A stretch of DNA of 64,000 nt from an uncultured bacterium. GTDB lineage: Bacteria > Bacillota > Clostridia > Oscillospirales > Acutalibacteraceae. Below are positions 16,433 through 24,841 of the stretch, piece by piece; position 1 is the first letter of the stretch; every line of letters starts with the position of its first letter. The notes beneath the pieces are model-generated. The model was not told the DNA's origin and ran no database searches. It was given only the letters and a program-made list of their open reading frames with translations. A program made the translations under genes and the position numbers. The stretch covers positions 1 to 64,000 of the forward strand of contig CASDTH010000014.1 of NCBI GenBank assembly GCA_949283655.1, in the 5' to 3' direction.

Positions 16433-18340
16433 ATGATTCAGGTGACACTCAAGGGCGGGGAGATTCGCCAGTTTGAAGAGGGGGCTACGGCTCTGGATGT
16501 GGCCAAAAGCCTGGGCGCGGGGCTCTATAAGGCAGCGTGTGCCTGCAAAATCGACGGCGAGGCCTGCGACCTGCGCACCCCGTTGCAGGATGGCTGCGAG
16601 CTTGCGATCCTCACCTTTGACGATGCGGAGGGGAAGCACGCCTTTTGGCACACCGCTTCCCACATCATGGCCCAGGCGGTCAAGCGGCTGTATCCCGATG
16701 TGAAGCTGACCATTGGTCCAGCGATTGACAACGGCTTTTATTATGATTTTGACGCCGCCGAGCCATTCACACCCGAGGCACTGGCTAAAATTGAAGCGGA
16801 GATGAAAAAGATCGTTAAAGAGGCCCTGCCGCTGGAGCGGTTTGAGCTTGCGCCCAGTGATGCAGTGAAACTGATGGAGGAGAAAAACGAGCCCTATAAG
16901 GTGGAGCTTATCGCAGAGCACGCCGGCAAGGGCGAGCAGATCTCCTTTTATCGGCAGGGGGAATTCACAGAGCTGTGCGCAGGGCCGCATATCCCGGATA
17001 CGGGCCGCGTGAAAGCCTTTAAGCTTACAAACTGCACGGGCGCCTACTGGCGCGGCGATGCGAAGAATAAGATGCTCCAGCGTATCTATGGTACGGCGTT
17101 CCCGAAGCAATCGGCGCTGGAGGAGCACCTGGCCCGCCTGGAGGAGGCCAAAAAGCGCGATCACCGGAAGCTTGGGAAGGAACTGGAGCTGTTTGCTATC
17201 ATGGATGAGGGGCCAGGCTTCCCCTTCTTCCTGCCCAAGGGCATGATCCTGAAAAATCTGCTGATTGATTACTGGCGTGAGATCCACCGCAAGGCGGGCT
17301 ATCAGGAAATTTCTACTCCCATGATGCTCAGCCGCACGCTGTGGGAGCGCAGCGGCCACTGGGCGCATTATAAGGAGAATATGTATACGACCGTGATCGA
17401 TGAGGAAGATTTCGCGATCAAGCCGATGAACTGCCCCGGCGGAATTCTGGTGTATAAGACGAAGCTGCACTCCTACCGCGACCTGCCGCTGCGTGTGGGC
17501 GAGCTGGGCCTTGTGCACCGGCATGAGCTCTCGGGTGCGCTGCACGGGCTGATGCGCGTGCGCTGCTTCACGCAGGATGACGCACATATCTTCATGACGC
17601 CGGAGCAGATCAAGGAGGAGATCAAGGGCGTGGTGGCGCTCATTGATCAGGTGTATGGGACGTTCGGCTTCCCCTACAAGATTGAGCTTTCCACCATGCC
17701 AGAGGATCACATGGGCGCGCTCGAAGATTGGGAGCACGCGACGAACGCCCTACGTGACGCCATCACGGAGCTGGGATATGATTACGAAGTGAACGAAGGC
17801 GATGGCGCGTTTTATGGACCGAAGCTTGATTTTCACCTGCAGGATTGCCTAGGCAGAACATGGCAGTGCGGCACGATCCAGCTTGATTTTCAGCTGCCGG
17901 AGCGGTTTGAGCTGGAGTATACGGGCGCGGACGGGCAGAAGCACCGCCCGATCATGATCCACCGCGTGGTGTTCGGCAGCATTGAGCGTTTCATCGGCAT
18001 CCTGATCGAGCATTTTGCGGGCGCGTTCCCGCTGTGGCTCGCGCCGGAGCAGGTTCGTATTCTGCCGATCTCGGAGCGGCACCATGAGAAGGCGCGCGAG
18101 GTTTATCAGAAGCTGTTTGACGCAGGGCTTCGCGTGGAGCTCGATGAGCGCAGCGAAAAAATCGGCTATAAGATCCGTGAGGCGCAGCTGCAAAAAATTC
18201 CGTATATGCTTGTCATCGGCGATAAGGAGGCGGAGAGCGGCACGGTGTCTGTTCGCCGCCGCAGCGAGGGGGATATTGGCACAATGGCGGTCGATGATTT
18301 CCTTGCCCGCGCACTGCTTGAGATTGCGGAGAAAAAATAA
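16433..18340 (+). CDS. thrS: threonyl-tRNA synthetase
   Basis: The 635-residue protein is a complete class II ThrRS. It has a TGS domain (about 1-62), an editing domain with HTASHIMAQAV near residue 74 and the later FTELCAGPHIPDTG, a catalytic core with motif 2 VHRHELSGALHGLMRVRCFTQDDAH, NCPGG and the zinc-site histidines, motif 3 HRVVFGSIERFIG, and a C-terminal anticodon-binding domain. It charges tRNA-Thr. AGGAGG lies ten bases before the ATG at 16433; a GTG six bases earlier is too close. The upstream T-box with an ACC specifier predicts induction by threonine starvation. Confidence 0.97.
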   Translation: MIQVTLKGGEIRQFEEGATALDVAKSLGAGLYKAACACKIDGEACDLRTPLQDGCELAILTFDDAEGKHAFWHTASHIMAQAVKRLYPDVKLTIGPAIDNGFYYDFDAAEPFTPEALAKIEAEMKKIVKEALPLERFELAPSDAVKLMEEKNEPYKVELIAEHAGKGEQISFYRQGEFTELCAGPHIPDTGRVKAFKLTNCTGAYWRGDAKNKMLQRIYGTAFPKQSALEEHLARLEEAKKRDHRKLGKELELFAIMDEGPGFPFFLPKGMILKNLLIDYWREIHRKAGYQEISTPMMLSRTLWERSGHWAHYKENMYTTVIDEEDFAIKPMNCPGGILVYKTKLHSYRDLPLRVGELGLVHRHELSGALHGLMRVRCFTQDDAHIFMTPEQIKEEIKGVVALIDQVYGTFGFPYKIELSTMPEDHMGALEDWEHATNALRDAITELGYDYEVNEGDGAFYGPKLDFHLQDCLGRTWQCGTIQLDFQLPERFELEYTGADGQKHRPIMIHRVVFGSIERFIGILIEHFAGAFPLWLAPEQVRILPISERHHEKAREVYQKLFDAGLRVELDERSEKIGYKIREAQLQKIPYMLVIGDKEAESGTVSVRRRSEGDIGTMAVDDFLARALLEIAEKK

Positions 18341-18365
18341 GATGCCGCTTGACGGCATAGAAACA

Positions 18366-18408
18366 GCCCTCCCCTGTGCTACTAGGTGGCACAGGGGAGG
18401 GCGTATTT
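18366..18408. terminator. bidirectional terminator after thrS
   Basis: A perfect 14-bp stem, GCCCTCCCCTGTGC (18366-18379) with its complement (18389-18402), has a 9-base loop and is followed by GTATTTTG. It lies between thrS and the convergent glycerophosphodiesterase gene. Confidence 0.9.
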
Positions 18409-18432
18409 TGTGCGGTGATGGAATGGAGAAAG

Positions 18433-19173
18433 CTATTTACGGATTTCCTGCACGGCGATATCCGGCGTATCCGTGATGATTCCGTCTGACCCCCACTCAC
18501 TGCAAAGGCGCATGGCCTCCTCCAGATTAACGGTCCAGGGGTTCACAATGATGCCTGCTTTGTGGCACTCCTCTATGTAATCCTCATCCACATAGGCGAT
18601 AAGCGGATGCAGTGCGTCCGCATGAATCCCCTTTGCATAAGCAATTGGGTCGTCATAAACCTGCTCGATCACCGGGGAATCCGGGGAGTATAAAAAACCG
18701 GTGCGGGTGGCAGGGTCAATCTCCTTTGCCTCCACGAGCAGACGCGGGTCAAAGCTTGAGATGATCAGGCGGTCAAACAGGTGGTGCGCTTTCACACATT
18801 CAATGGTTTTGCGGACGATCTCCTTCTCGCCGGATTTTGGGCTTTTGATTTCCACATTGATGATTTGAAAGGGATCGGCAATCTCCAGGAATTCATCGAG
18901 CGTGGGGATTTGCGTGCCCGCAAATGCAGGGGAGAAATAGGCGCCAAAATCGAATTTTTTAAGCTCCTCCAGCGTATAGTCGGTAATGCTGCCTGTGCCG
19001 TTGGAGGTTTCATCAATCGTATAGTTGTGGCAGATGACCAGTTGGCCGTCCTTCGTCAGGTGGACGTCGTTTTCCACACCGTCCGCGCCAAGCTCAATGG
19101 CCTTGAGAAAGGCGGGCAGCGTGTTTTGCGGCGCGTGTTTGTTCGCCCCGCGGTGCGCGAGAATTTTCGTCAT
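18433..19173 (-). CDS. glycerophosphodiester phosphodiesterase
   Basis: The 246-residue protein is a compact GDPD with the catalytic signatures AHRGANKHAPQNTL near residue 6, GADGVENDVHLTKDGQLVICHN near 29-50, INVEIKS near 105 and the late DGIITDTPD. The HRG and E-x-D residues for metal binding are present. The enzyme cleaves glycerophosphodiesters to glycerol 3-phosphate and an alcohol. There is no signal peptide, so it is cytoplasmic. AGGAGCGG precedes the ATG, and it has its own promoter. Confidence 0.93.
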   Translation of the reverse strand: MTKILAHRGANKHAPQNTLPAFLKAIELGADGVENDVHLTKDGQLVICHNYTIDETSNGTGSITDYTLEELKKFDFGAYFSPAFAGTQIPTLDEFLEIADPFQIINVEIKSPKSGEKEIVRKTIECVKAHHLFDRLIISSFDPRLLVEAKEIDPATRTGFLYSPDSPVIEQVYDDPIAYAKGIHADALHPLIAYVDEDYIEECHKAGIIVNPWTVNLEEAMRLCSEWGSDGIITDTPDIAVQEIRK

Positions 19174-19226
19174 AAAAACCGCTCCTGTTCTTCATCTGGA
19201 TAAAAAGTGAACGTTTCTTCGAGCCT

Positions 19227-19255
19227 ATTATACTCCAAACGTCCGCATTTGTTAA
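19227..19255 (-). promoter_or_regulatory. promoter of the glycerophosphodiesterase gene
   Basis: On the minus strand TTAACA (19255-19250) and TATAAT (19232-19227) are separated by 17 bases, about 55 bases before the start codon. Confidence 0.75.
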
Positions 19256-19274
19256 GCGGGGGAGAGGAATTTCC

Positions 19275-19303
19275 TTGCCTTTTGCACAGCTGTGTTTTAT
19301 GAT
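19275..19303 (+). promoter_or_regulatory. promoter of the PflX-like radical SAM gene
   Basis: TTGCCT (19275-19280) and TATGAT (19298-19303) are separated by 17 bases, about 35 bases before the ATG. Confidence 0.65.
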
Positions 19304-19338
19304 GGGAGCGGCAATCTGAAATGGAAGGATGATAGCTG

Positions 19339-20235
19339 ATGGAAGCCTTTTTCTGCGAGGCTTGCCCACGGCGCTGCCGCGCCCTGCGGGAAGAGGGAGG
19401 CGCTTCAAAGGGCGTCTGTGGGATGCCGGCGGGCTTTGTCGTGGCGCGCGCTGCGCTGCATCACTGGGAGGAGCCCTGCATCAGCGGGCAAAACGGCTCT
19501 GGGACCATCTTTTTCTCCGGCTGTTCTCTGCGGTGTGTTTATTGCCAAAATCAAAAAATCAGCCTCGGCCGGTTTGGCGCGCCTGTTACACCGGGGAATT
19601 TGATGCGCATGTTTGACCAGCTGATTGAGCAGGGGGCGCATAATCTCAATCTGGTCAACCCAACCCATTATGCGCCCATGCTTGCGCAGGTGCTGCGCCG
19701 CTACCGCTCGCCTGTGCCGGTCGTCTATAATTCCGGCGGCTATGACCGCGTAGAAACGCTGCGGGAGCTAGAGGGCTTGATCGATATTTATTTGCCTGAT
19801 ATGAAATATGTGGACAGTGCCGTTTCCCTGCGGTATTCCGGCGCGGTGGATTATTTTACCGTTGCATCGCAGGCGATTTTGGAGATGAGCCGTCAGGCGG
19901 GCGAGGCGGTCTTTGACAGCAACGGCCTGATGAGGAAGGGGCTGATCGTCCGGCACCTGATCCTGCCGCAAAATACGGCGCAGTCCATTCAGGCGCTGGA
20001 GTGGATGCATGACCATTTGCCGGAGGGCACGCTTGTCAGCCTGATGTGCCAATACACGCCCTGTGGGGAGCTCGATGCCTTCCCGGAGCTTAGGCGGCGC
20101 ATCACACGCCGGGAATATGAAAAGGTGATGGATAAGCTGCTGGAATTGGGGATGACGGGAGGCTATCTTCAGGAGCTATCCTCTGCCAGGGAGGAGTATA
20201 TTCCACCGTTTGATTTATCGGGAGTGATCATATAG
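19339..20235 (+). CDS. PflX-like radical SAM protein
   Basis: The 298-residue protein carries the radical SAM iron-sulphur motif CSLRCVYC near residue 62 and an N-terminal cysteine cluster CEACPRRC that may hold a second metal site. Its overall layout matches COG1313 (PflX), a group related to pyruvate formate-lyase activating enzymes whose targets are unknown. The GSGTIFFSGC strand, LNLVNPTHY segment and DIYLPDMKY segment fit. It stands alone with its own promoter and no partner glycyl-radical enzyme nearby, so the substrate protein cannot be inferred. Confidence 0.85.
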   Translation: MEAFFCEACPRRCRALREEGGASKGVCGMPAGFVVARAALHHWEEPCISGQNGSGTIFFSGCSLRCVYCQNQKISLGRFGAPVTPGNLMRMFDQLIEQGAHNLNLVNPTHYAPMLAQVLRRYRSPVPVVYNSGGYDRVETLRELEGLIDIYLPDMKYVDSAVSLRYSGAVDYFTVASQAILEMSRQAGEAVFDSNGLMRKGLIVRHLILPQNTAQSIQALEWMHDHLPEGTLVSLMCQYTPCGELDAFPELRRRITRREYEKVMDKLLELGMTGGYLQELSSAREEYIPPFDLSGVII

Positions 20236-20305
20236 TATTAAAAACCGCATGAAATATAATTTACATATTTTTAAAAGATTATAAAACTATTAATTGAGGA
20301 AACTA

Positions 20306-20334
20306 TTGACATGATATGCGTAGAGTGATATGAT
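20306..20334 (+). promoter_or_regulatory. promoter of the HlyIII-family gene
   Basis: TTGACA (20306-20311) and TATGAT (20329-20334) are separated by exactly 17 bases. Confidence 0.8.
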
Positions 20335-20384
20335 GGGTGCATCAATTCGGCCGGATGTAATCCGGAAAAGGGAGGTCCATTGCG

Positions 20385-21059
20385 ATGTCGTTGGATAAGG
20401 TTCCGCTGATTCAATATGGAAAAAGAGAGGATATCATCAATTCCGTCACCCACGCAGTGGGCGCGGTGTTTGGCATTGTGGTGCTTGTGATGTGCACGGT
20501 GCGCGCGGCAAAGCTGGATTCTGCGGTGGGGGTTGTCAGCTCCGTGATTTATGGCGCCTCCATGATTATTCTGTATTTCTGCTCCGCGCTTTATCATGGA
20601 CTGCCGGCGGGGAATGCAAAGCGGTTCATGCGCATTGTGGATCACGGCGTGATCTATCTGCTGATTGCAGGGACGATCACCCCCTGCGTGCTCATTGCGC
20701 TGCGCTCGGAAAATAATACGGCGGGCTGGGTCATGTTCGGCGTCGCCTGGGGCTGCGCGCTGTTGGGGATCATCCTCACACTGATTGACTTTGAAAAATT
20801 TAAAGTGATGGAGATGGTGCTCTATATCGCCATCGGCTGGACGCTGCTGCTGGTGGTGCGGCCGCTGTTCCGTGCGCTCAGCACAGCGGGGATCGTGCTC
20901 GTGATTTTGGGCGGCGTGGTCTATACGGTGGGCGCGATTCTCTATGGCCTGGGGAAAAAGGTCAAATATTTTCACGCGCTGTTCCATATCTTTGTGCTGG
21001 CGGGCAGCACGCTGCACTTTGTGGCGGTTTATTGGTATATTTTGCCGATTGCCGTGTAA
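20385..21059 (+). CDS. hemolysin III / PAQR-family membrane protein
   Basis: The 224-residue protein has seven predicted membrane helices and the conserved features of the HlyIII/PAQR family: NSVTHAVGAVFG near residue 19, FCSALYHGLP near 65, MRIVDHGVIYLLIAGTITP near 83 and a late HALFHIFVLAGSTLHFVAVY with the paired histidines. These His, Asp and Ser residues form a zinc site in related hydrolases. Bacterial members are called hemolysin III but their physiological role is uncertain. GGGAGG precedes the ATG. Confidence 0.92.
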   Translation: MSLDKVPLIQYGKREDIINSVTHAVGAVFGIVVLVMCTVRAAKLDSAVGVVSSVIYGASMIILYFCSALYHGLPAGNAKRFMRIVDHGVIYLLIAGTITPCVLIALRSENNTAGWVMFGVAWGCALLGIILTLIDFEKFKVMEMVLYIAIGWTLLLVVRPLFRALSTAGIVLVILGGVVYTVGAILYGLGKKVKYFHALFHIFVLAGSTLHFVAVYWYILPIAV

Positions 21060-21145
21060 AGCAGTCGGGCTGAGGATACATTAAATAAATTAGCCTTTGA
21101 GGCGAGAAAACGCCTTATCCTATTCACTGTAGGAGGGCAATTCAT

Positions 21146-21454
21146 ATGACGTATGAAGATTTGATTCGGGAGCGCATCACCCGGCTGCGCCTGGAACGAA
21201 ATTTATCAGAATACCAGCTCAGCTATGAGCTTGGCCAGAGCAAAGGCTATATCCAGAGCATTACCTCCGGCCGGGCGCTGCCCTCCATGGCTATGTTCTT
21301 AGAAATTTGCGATTATTTTGGGCTAACTCCGGCAGAGTTTTTTGCCGCCGATTTGCCTCCGCTTGCCACGCGTGAGGCTTGCCGGAAGCTCAATGCATTG
21401 CCGCAAGAGGATCAGGAGCTGGTCATTCGCCTGATCGACCGGCTATATCTATAA
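21146..21454 (+). CDS. XRE-type helix-turn-helix protein
   Basis: The 102-residue protein has an XRE/Cro helix-turn-helix at residues 8-65 (LRLERNLSEYQLSYELGQSK through CDYFGLTPAEFF), followed by a short helical tail. AGGAGGG precedes the ATG. It is a small regulator of the type common near membrane or phage-derived genes; no target is evident. A strong terminator follows. Confidence 0.85.
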   Translation: MTYEDLIRERITRLRLERNLSEYQLSYELGQSKGYIQSITSGRALPSMAMFLEICDYFGLTPAEFFAADLPPLATREACRKLNALPQEDQELVIRLIDRLYL

Positions 21455-21470
21455 TTGATAGATAAAAAAC

Positions 21471-21546
21471 CACGCTGCGAGAATGCAGCAGGCGGGCCTC
21501 CGTAAAGAGCTCGTCCGCTTGCCGTCTCTCACAGCGTGATTTTTTT
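21471..21546 (+). terminator. terminator after the XRE gene
   Basis: CACGCTGCGAGA (21471-21482) pairs with TCTCACAGCGTG (21527-21538) with one mismatch, enclosing a second imperfect stem, and is followed by a T run. Confidence 0.75.
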
Positions 21547-21635
21547 CAAAAAATTTTTATGCGTGGCCACCGGGGCAGGCTTCCTTTGGCTTTTCCTATC
21601 CGCTGTTTCCTATCTGGAATCTGGCCTCTGCCCTT

Positions 21636-22496
21636 TTACGGCCAAATTTCCTCCGGATCCACCCCATAGATCTGCACAACGTCGAGATACTCGAGGTTGA
21701 TGAGATCCTTGACCGTGACAATTTTGCCGCCGTCGGCGTCGAGATCAAGCCCGGCGGATTGATAGGCCTCCCATACAAGGTGCGCGCACTGTGTGCCGCC
21801 GGGCTCCTCCTGAAATTTGGAGGTGAAGATGCCGGCCACGAGGTTATAGGGGATACCGGCGAGATGCTCGTTTGCAAACGCGACGGCCTGGGCGGCCTTT
21901 TCCTGATACGCCGCCTTGGGCCGCAGGAGGATGAAGGTGGGCCAATCGCGCCAGCCGTTGGCGCTGCGATATGCGGAATTCACGCCGAGGGAGATTGCCT
22001 CCAGCGTCTGCCCGGCTGCGGCGTCGGTAACCAGAGCTGCGTGGCCATGCCGCCAGCCGAAGGAATGCATGGAGCGCGTTAAGAGGATATCTCCATCCTT
22101 CAGAGGAGCAAGCTGAAAGCCGTAGATCCGGCTGCCGTTTTCATCCGTCAGGCTCTCCTGATAGGCGGTGATGGAGATTTGCTTGCATGTAATCTGCGGC
22201 TCCCGGAGGAAATCCTCCTGAAATTGGAGAATTTTCGCTTTTCCATCCGGCAGGAGCAGCAAATCCTGCACAGCAGGCCTGCCCAGCCCGGTCTGCTCGT
22301 AGAGCGTTTGATAGTCATCGTCCGTGAGCGCAGCCTGCTCCAGAAGCGGCGTGAGGTCAACCCGCTCATAACCCGGAGAGACATGGTCGCCCGGCTCGGC
22401 AGCGGCGTTGAGCAGGAACGAGAGCAAAAAAAAGAGCGCGACGCAGCCCAGCGGGATCAGCGTCCATTTTAAAATTCGCTTGGTTCGTTTATGCAT
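21636..22496 (-). CDS. membrane-anchored NlpC/P60-like (YiiX-type) hydrolase
   Basis: The 286-residue protein has a single N-terminal membrane helix (about 10-32) and an extracellular domain resembling permuted NlpC/P60 or YiiX-type papain-like enzymes. The signatures are GDILLTRSMHSFGWRHGHAALV near residue 135, with the candidate histidine, and PYNLVAGIFT followed by GTQCAHLVWEAY near 240, with the candidate cysteine. These enzymes act on peptidoglycan peptides or lipids; the actual substrate is unknown. I chose the ATG at 22496, with AAAGGAAG upstream, over the longer frame. It follows the CGGC gene by 40 bases in the same direction. Confidence 0.75.
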   Translation of the reverse strand: MHKRTKRILKWTLIPLGCVALFFLLSFLLNAAAEPGDHVSPGYERVDLTPLLEQAALTDDDYQTLYEQTGLGRPAVQDLLLLPDGKAKILQFQEDFLREPQITCKQISITAYQESLTDENGSRIYGFQLAPLKDGDILLTRSMHSFGWRHGHAALVTDAAAGQTLEAISLGVNSAYRSANGWRDWPTFILLRPKAAYQEKAAQAVAFANEHLAGIPYNLVAGIFTSKFQEEPGGTQCAHLVWEAYQSAGLDLDADGGKIVTVKDLINLEYLDVVQIYGVDPEEIWP

Positions 22497-22535
22497 GCTG
22501 TGCTTCCTTTCTGACTGGAGCTGAAAAGGCAACCC

Positions 22536-22868
22536 TTAGTGCGTATAATCTAACAAACGGATTTTGCCGCCTAAGTCCTGAGCGATACAGGCCTTCATCT
22601 GCCGTGCAAAAGGGCAAGGGTAGCCAATGGGCGTTCCCTTTTGGATGCAGCTGGCGAAAACAATGGTGTCGGCTCCGCGCTTGACAAGCTCCCTGGCCCG
22701 AAGCACGGCCTTTTTGCCGGGGCAGCCGCCGCAGTTAATAAACCCGATGATTTCAATTGGCTCGCATATCCCTTCAAAACTGCCCGTCCTAGTTTGAATG
22801 GCTTTAAAATCAGCCGTGCCGGGGCAATAGTCTTCTGTTTGTAAGCAGCGAATGATTCCAACTTTCAT
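22536..22868 (-). CDS. CGGC-domain protein
   Basis: The 110-residue protein carries the FINCGGCPGKKAV motif near residue 44 that defines the CGGC domain (PF08821), plus further cysteines at IRCLQTEDYC, FASCIQKGTPIGYPCPF and KACI. It is probably a small metal-binding or iron-sulphur protein; the family has no established function. GGAGGGGGAA precedes the ATG. It is transcribed away from the SulP gene and towards the NlpC-like gene. Confidence 0.85.
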   Translation of the reverse strand: MKVGIIRCLQTEDYCPGTADFKAIQTRTGSFEGICEPIEIIGFINCGGCPGKKAVLRARELVKRGADTIVFASCIQKGTPIGYPCPFARQMKACIAQDLGGKIRLLDYTH

Positions 22869-22914
22869 AGTTTCCCCCTCCGCTTGAACGTGCTGACAGT
22901 ATACTGCCCTCATC

Positions 22915-22942
22915 ATTATACTACAAATCAAAAGGCTGCAAA
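22915..22942 (-). promoter_or_regulatory. probable promoter of the CGGC gene
   Basis: On the minus strand TATAAT (22920-22915) follows TTTGCA with a 16-base spacer. Confidence 0.45.
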
Positions 22943-22951
22943 AGCTTTTTC

Positions 22952-22980
22952 TTGCATCCCGCCGGAATCTCCGGTATAAT
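22952..22980 (+). promoter_or_regulatory. promoter of the SulP-family gene
   Basis: TTGCAT (22952-22957) and a perfect TATAAT (22975-22980) are separated by 17 bases. Confidence 0.7.
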
Positions 22981-23015
22981 CGAAGGCAGGCTTTGATCAA
23001 TAAGGTTGGGATGAA

Positions 23016-24221
23016 ATGCAGCGAACGTTTGCAAATGATCGTATCAAAAGGCTGGGGCAGAGCCTTGCCGCAGGCGGGGTGGAGGCCATGGCAATGTTCC
23101 CCTTTGCGCTGGCGTTTGGCGCGCTGGCGGAGCTGAACGCTGCGTCGGGTGTGATCGCCGCAGTTGCGGCAAGCCTGCTGGCGGCGTTGTCGCCGGGGCG
23201 TCCGGCTTTTTTTGCGGGGCCTACATGCCTTGTTTTTCTGGTGTTTTCCGCCTGCGCGGGCCGGTATGGCCTGCCGCTTGCACTGACGGCCGCGCTGCTG
23301 GCGGGCGCGATTGTGCTGCTGGCGCTTGCGTGCCGGGCGGAGCGGCTGCTGCGATATATCCCGGCACCGGTGGCGGGTGGATTTACCATTGGCATTGCGC
23401 TGGTGATGACCATTTTGCAGACAAATAATTATTTTGGCATCAACGCCTCTGGCGTCAGTGCGGTCGAGATGCTGCTTTCTTACCGCAGCTTCGGGTTCCA
23501 TGCGAATTGGCGCACCGTCCTTTATGGAACGATTGTGTTGGTGTTGATGATTACCTATCCGCGCAAATTCAAAAGGCTGCACCGGTTTGTGCCGCCCCAG
23601 TTTGTCAGCCTGGTGATCGCGCTGGGGCTGCATCTCTGCCTGGTGCCGTCGGCGGCTGAGTCGCCGGTGCTGGAGCTGGGGGCGCTTCCCCGTGCGCTGC
23701 CGGAGGCAGGGGGGCTCCTCTTTGCGGGCCTGTCCGCTGCGCCGGTGGGAGGGATGCTGCTCAGTGCTGCCGCCATTGCGCTCTCTGTGCTGGTGAGTTG
23801 CGGCGGAAGTGTACATGACGAGCCGGGCGAGCGGGCCGGCCGTGTGTTTTTGCTGGGAGCGGGGAACGTGCTCCTGCCGCTTTTGGGCGGAATGCCGGCC
23901 GGCGCGGCCAGAGAACGGGAGCAGAGCATAACAAGGCTTGCGCCTCTGTCAGCCGGCGTGCTGATGTTGCTGGCAACGTTGCCCGGTGGTATACTGGAGC
24001 GCATCCCTTTATCCGTGCTGGCTGTTATTCTGATTGTGCCAATGTGGGAGCAGCTGGATTTTCAGGCGCTGAAGACGGTGTTTGGCGGTAAAAGGCCGGT
24101 GCAGATCCTCCTGTTTTTCCTGTGCACCGCTGTGACGGTTTTCCTTGAGCTGCCCTATGTGATGCTGCTGTTTGCTGTTGTAACAATTTGCTCAGCGCTG
24201 CGTATACGGAAAAAAAGGTGA
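23016..24221 (+). CDS. SulP/SLC26-family transporter core without STAS domain
   Basis: The 401-residue protein has about eleven membrane helices. The GPTCLVFLVFSACAGRYG segment near residue 68 and IPAPVAGGFTIGIALVM near 115 match the SulP/SLC26 fold, and LLGGMPAGAAREREQS near 290 corresponds to the conserved GGMP-GA motif. It ends right after the last helix, so it lacks the cytoplasmic STAS domain of most SulP proteins. Substrates in the family include sulphate, bicarbonate and C4-dicarboxylates, and cannot be predicted here. It is monocistronic with its own promoter. Confidence 0.8.
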   Translation: MQRTFANDRIKRLGQSLAAGGVEAMAMFPFALAFGALAELNAASGVIAAVAASLLAALSPGRPAFFAGPTCLVFLVFSACAGRYGLPLALTAALLAGAIVLLALACRAERLLRYIPAPVAGGFTIGIALVMTILQTNNYFGINASGVSAVEMLLSYRSFGFHANWRTVLYGTIVLVLMITYPRKFKRLHRFVPPQFVSLVIALGLHLCLVPSAAESPVLELGALPRALPEAGGLLFAGLSAAPVGGMLLSAAAIALSVLVSCGGSVHDEPGERAGRVFLLGAGNVLLPLLGGMPAGAAREREQSITRLAPLSAGVLMLLATLPGGILERIPLSVLAVILIVPMWEQLDFQALKTVFGGKRPVQILLFFLCTAVTVFLELPYVMLLFAVVTICSALRIRKKR

Positions 24222-24240
24222 AAACCTGATAAAATTCAGA

Positions 24241-24269
24241 TTGCTTTATGAAACGGATTCTATTATAAT
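24241..24269 (+). promoter_or_regulatory. promoter of a small orphan gene
   Basis: TTGCTT (24241-24246) and a perfect TATAAT (24264-24269) are separated by 17 bases, about 38 bases before a ribosome site and start codon. Confidence 0.7.
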
Positions 24270-24306
24270 GAATCGCAAATACAAGTGGAAAGGTGGTGAA
24301 AGGTTG

Positions 24307-24564
24307 ATGCATCCGGCGAAAAAAACATCTTGGAATTTGGCCGTGCAAAACGATATATGCTGCAAGGAGTTGTTTCCGGGCAGCGATATCGTCCGCAGCT
24401 ACACATTCAAAACAGCCGCGCCCAGGGGGCAGTCTGCCCTTTTGGCAAAATTAAACCATATGCTGACGGCGGCTTTTGCCGCAGCAGGGGAGAAGTCTGC
24501 CCTTTTTGCAGAAAAGCCGGATTGTTTTGAATGCCTTTCACCATATTTCGTTTGGGCCGCGTAA
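24307..24564 (+). CDS. small orphan protein of unknown function
   Basis: An 85-residue frame begins MHPAKKTSWNLAVQNDICCK after a GGTGGTGAAAGG stretch. I recognise no family. It contains four cysteines (a CC pair near 19 and two late ones in the DCFEC segment) and a Lys/Ala-rich middle with an approximate repeat (QSALLAK and KSALFAEK). The support is positional: a well-spaced promoter lies just upstream and a clean terminator 24 bases after the stop, so this is a self-contained transcription unit. It might also be a small RNA with an incidental frame. Confidence 0.4.
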   Translation: MHPAKKTSWNLAVQNDICCKELFPGSDIVRSYTFKTAAPRGQSALLAKLNHMLTAAFAAAGEKSALFAEKPDCFECLSPYFVWAA

Positions 24565-24587
24565 CCATGCCAAACAGAATGAATGGT

Positions 24588-24626
24588 ACCCTGTGCAGTC
24601 AAAACGATCTGCACAGGGTATTTTTA
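24588..24626 (+). terminator. terminator of the small orphan gene
   Basis: A perfect 11-bp stem, ACCCTGTGCAG (24588-24598) with CTGCACAGGGT (24609-24619), is followed by ATTTTTATG. Confidence 0.85.
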
Positions 24627-24676
24627 TGCTCAAATTCGATTGTGCTAAGGATGCGTTGCATATTGAAGATGTTCAC

Positions 24677-24708
24677 TAGCATCAGTGTACCCTTGTACAC
24701 TGATGCTA
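24677..24708. repeat. perfect 14-bp inverted repeat with 4-base loop
   Basis: TAGCATCAGTGTAC (24677-24690) and GTACACTGATGCTA (24695-24708) are exact inverted copies around CCTT. There is no T run, so it is not an ordinary terminator. It lies between the small gene's terminator and the ABC-2 operon and could be an operator or an RNA structure. Confidence 0.7.
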
Positions 24709-24841
24709 AGCTGAGAAAAAGCACGGTTTTGCGTCTTGAGATGCAAAATGAGGGCTATATTGTACGGTCCTCAAGTGGATTTGGGGGCCTGTTGAAAAAT
24801 CTTACATGTTGCAACAGCCTCAGGGAAGGAATGATTTTCAT

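Noticed and set aside
22872..23816. Long N-terminal extension of the CGGC gene frame on the minus strand
   Set aside because: It is antisense to the SulP gene; the family start and the ribosome site are at 22868.
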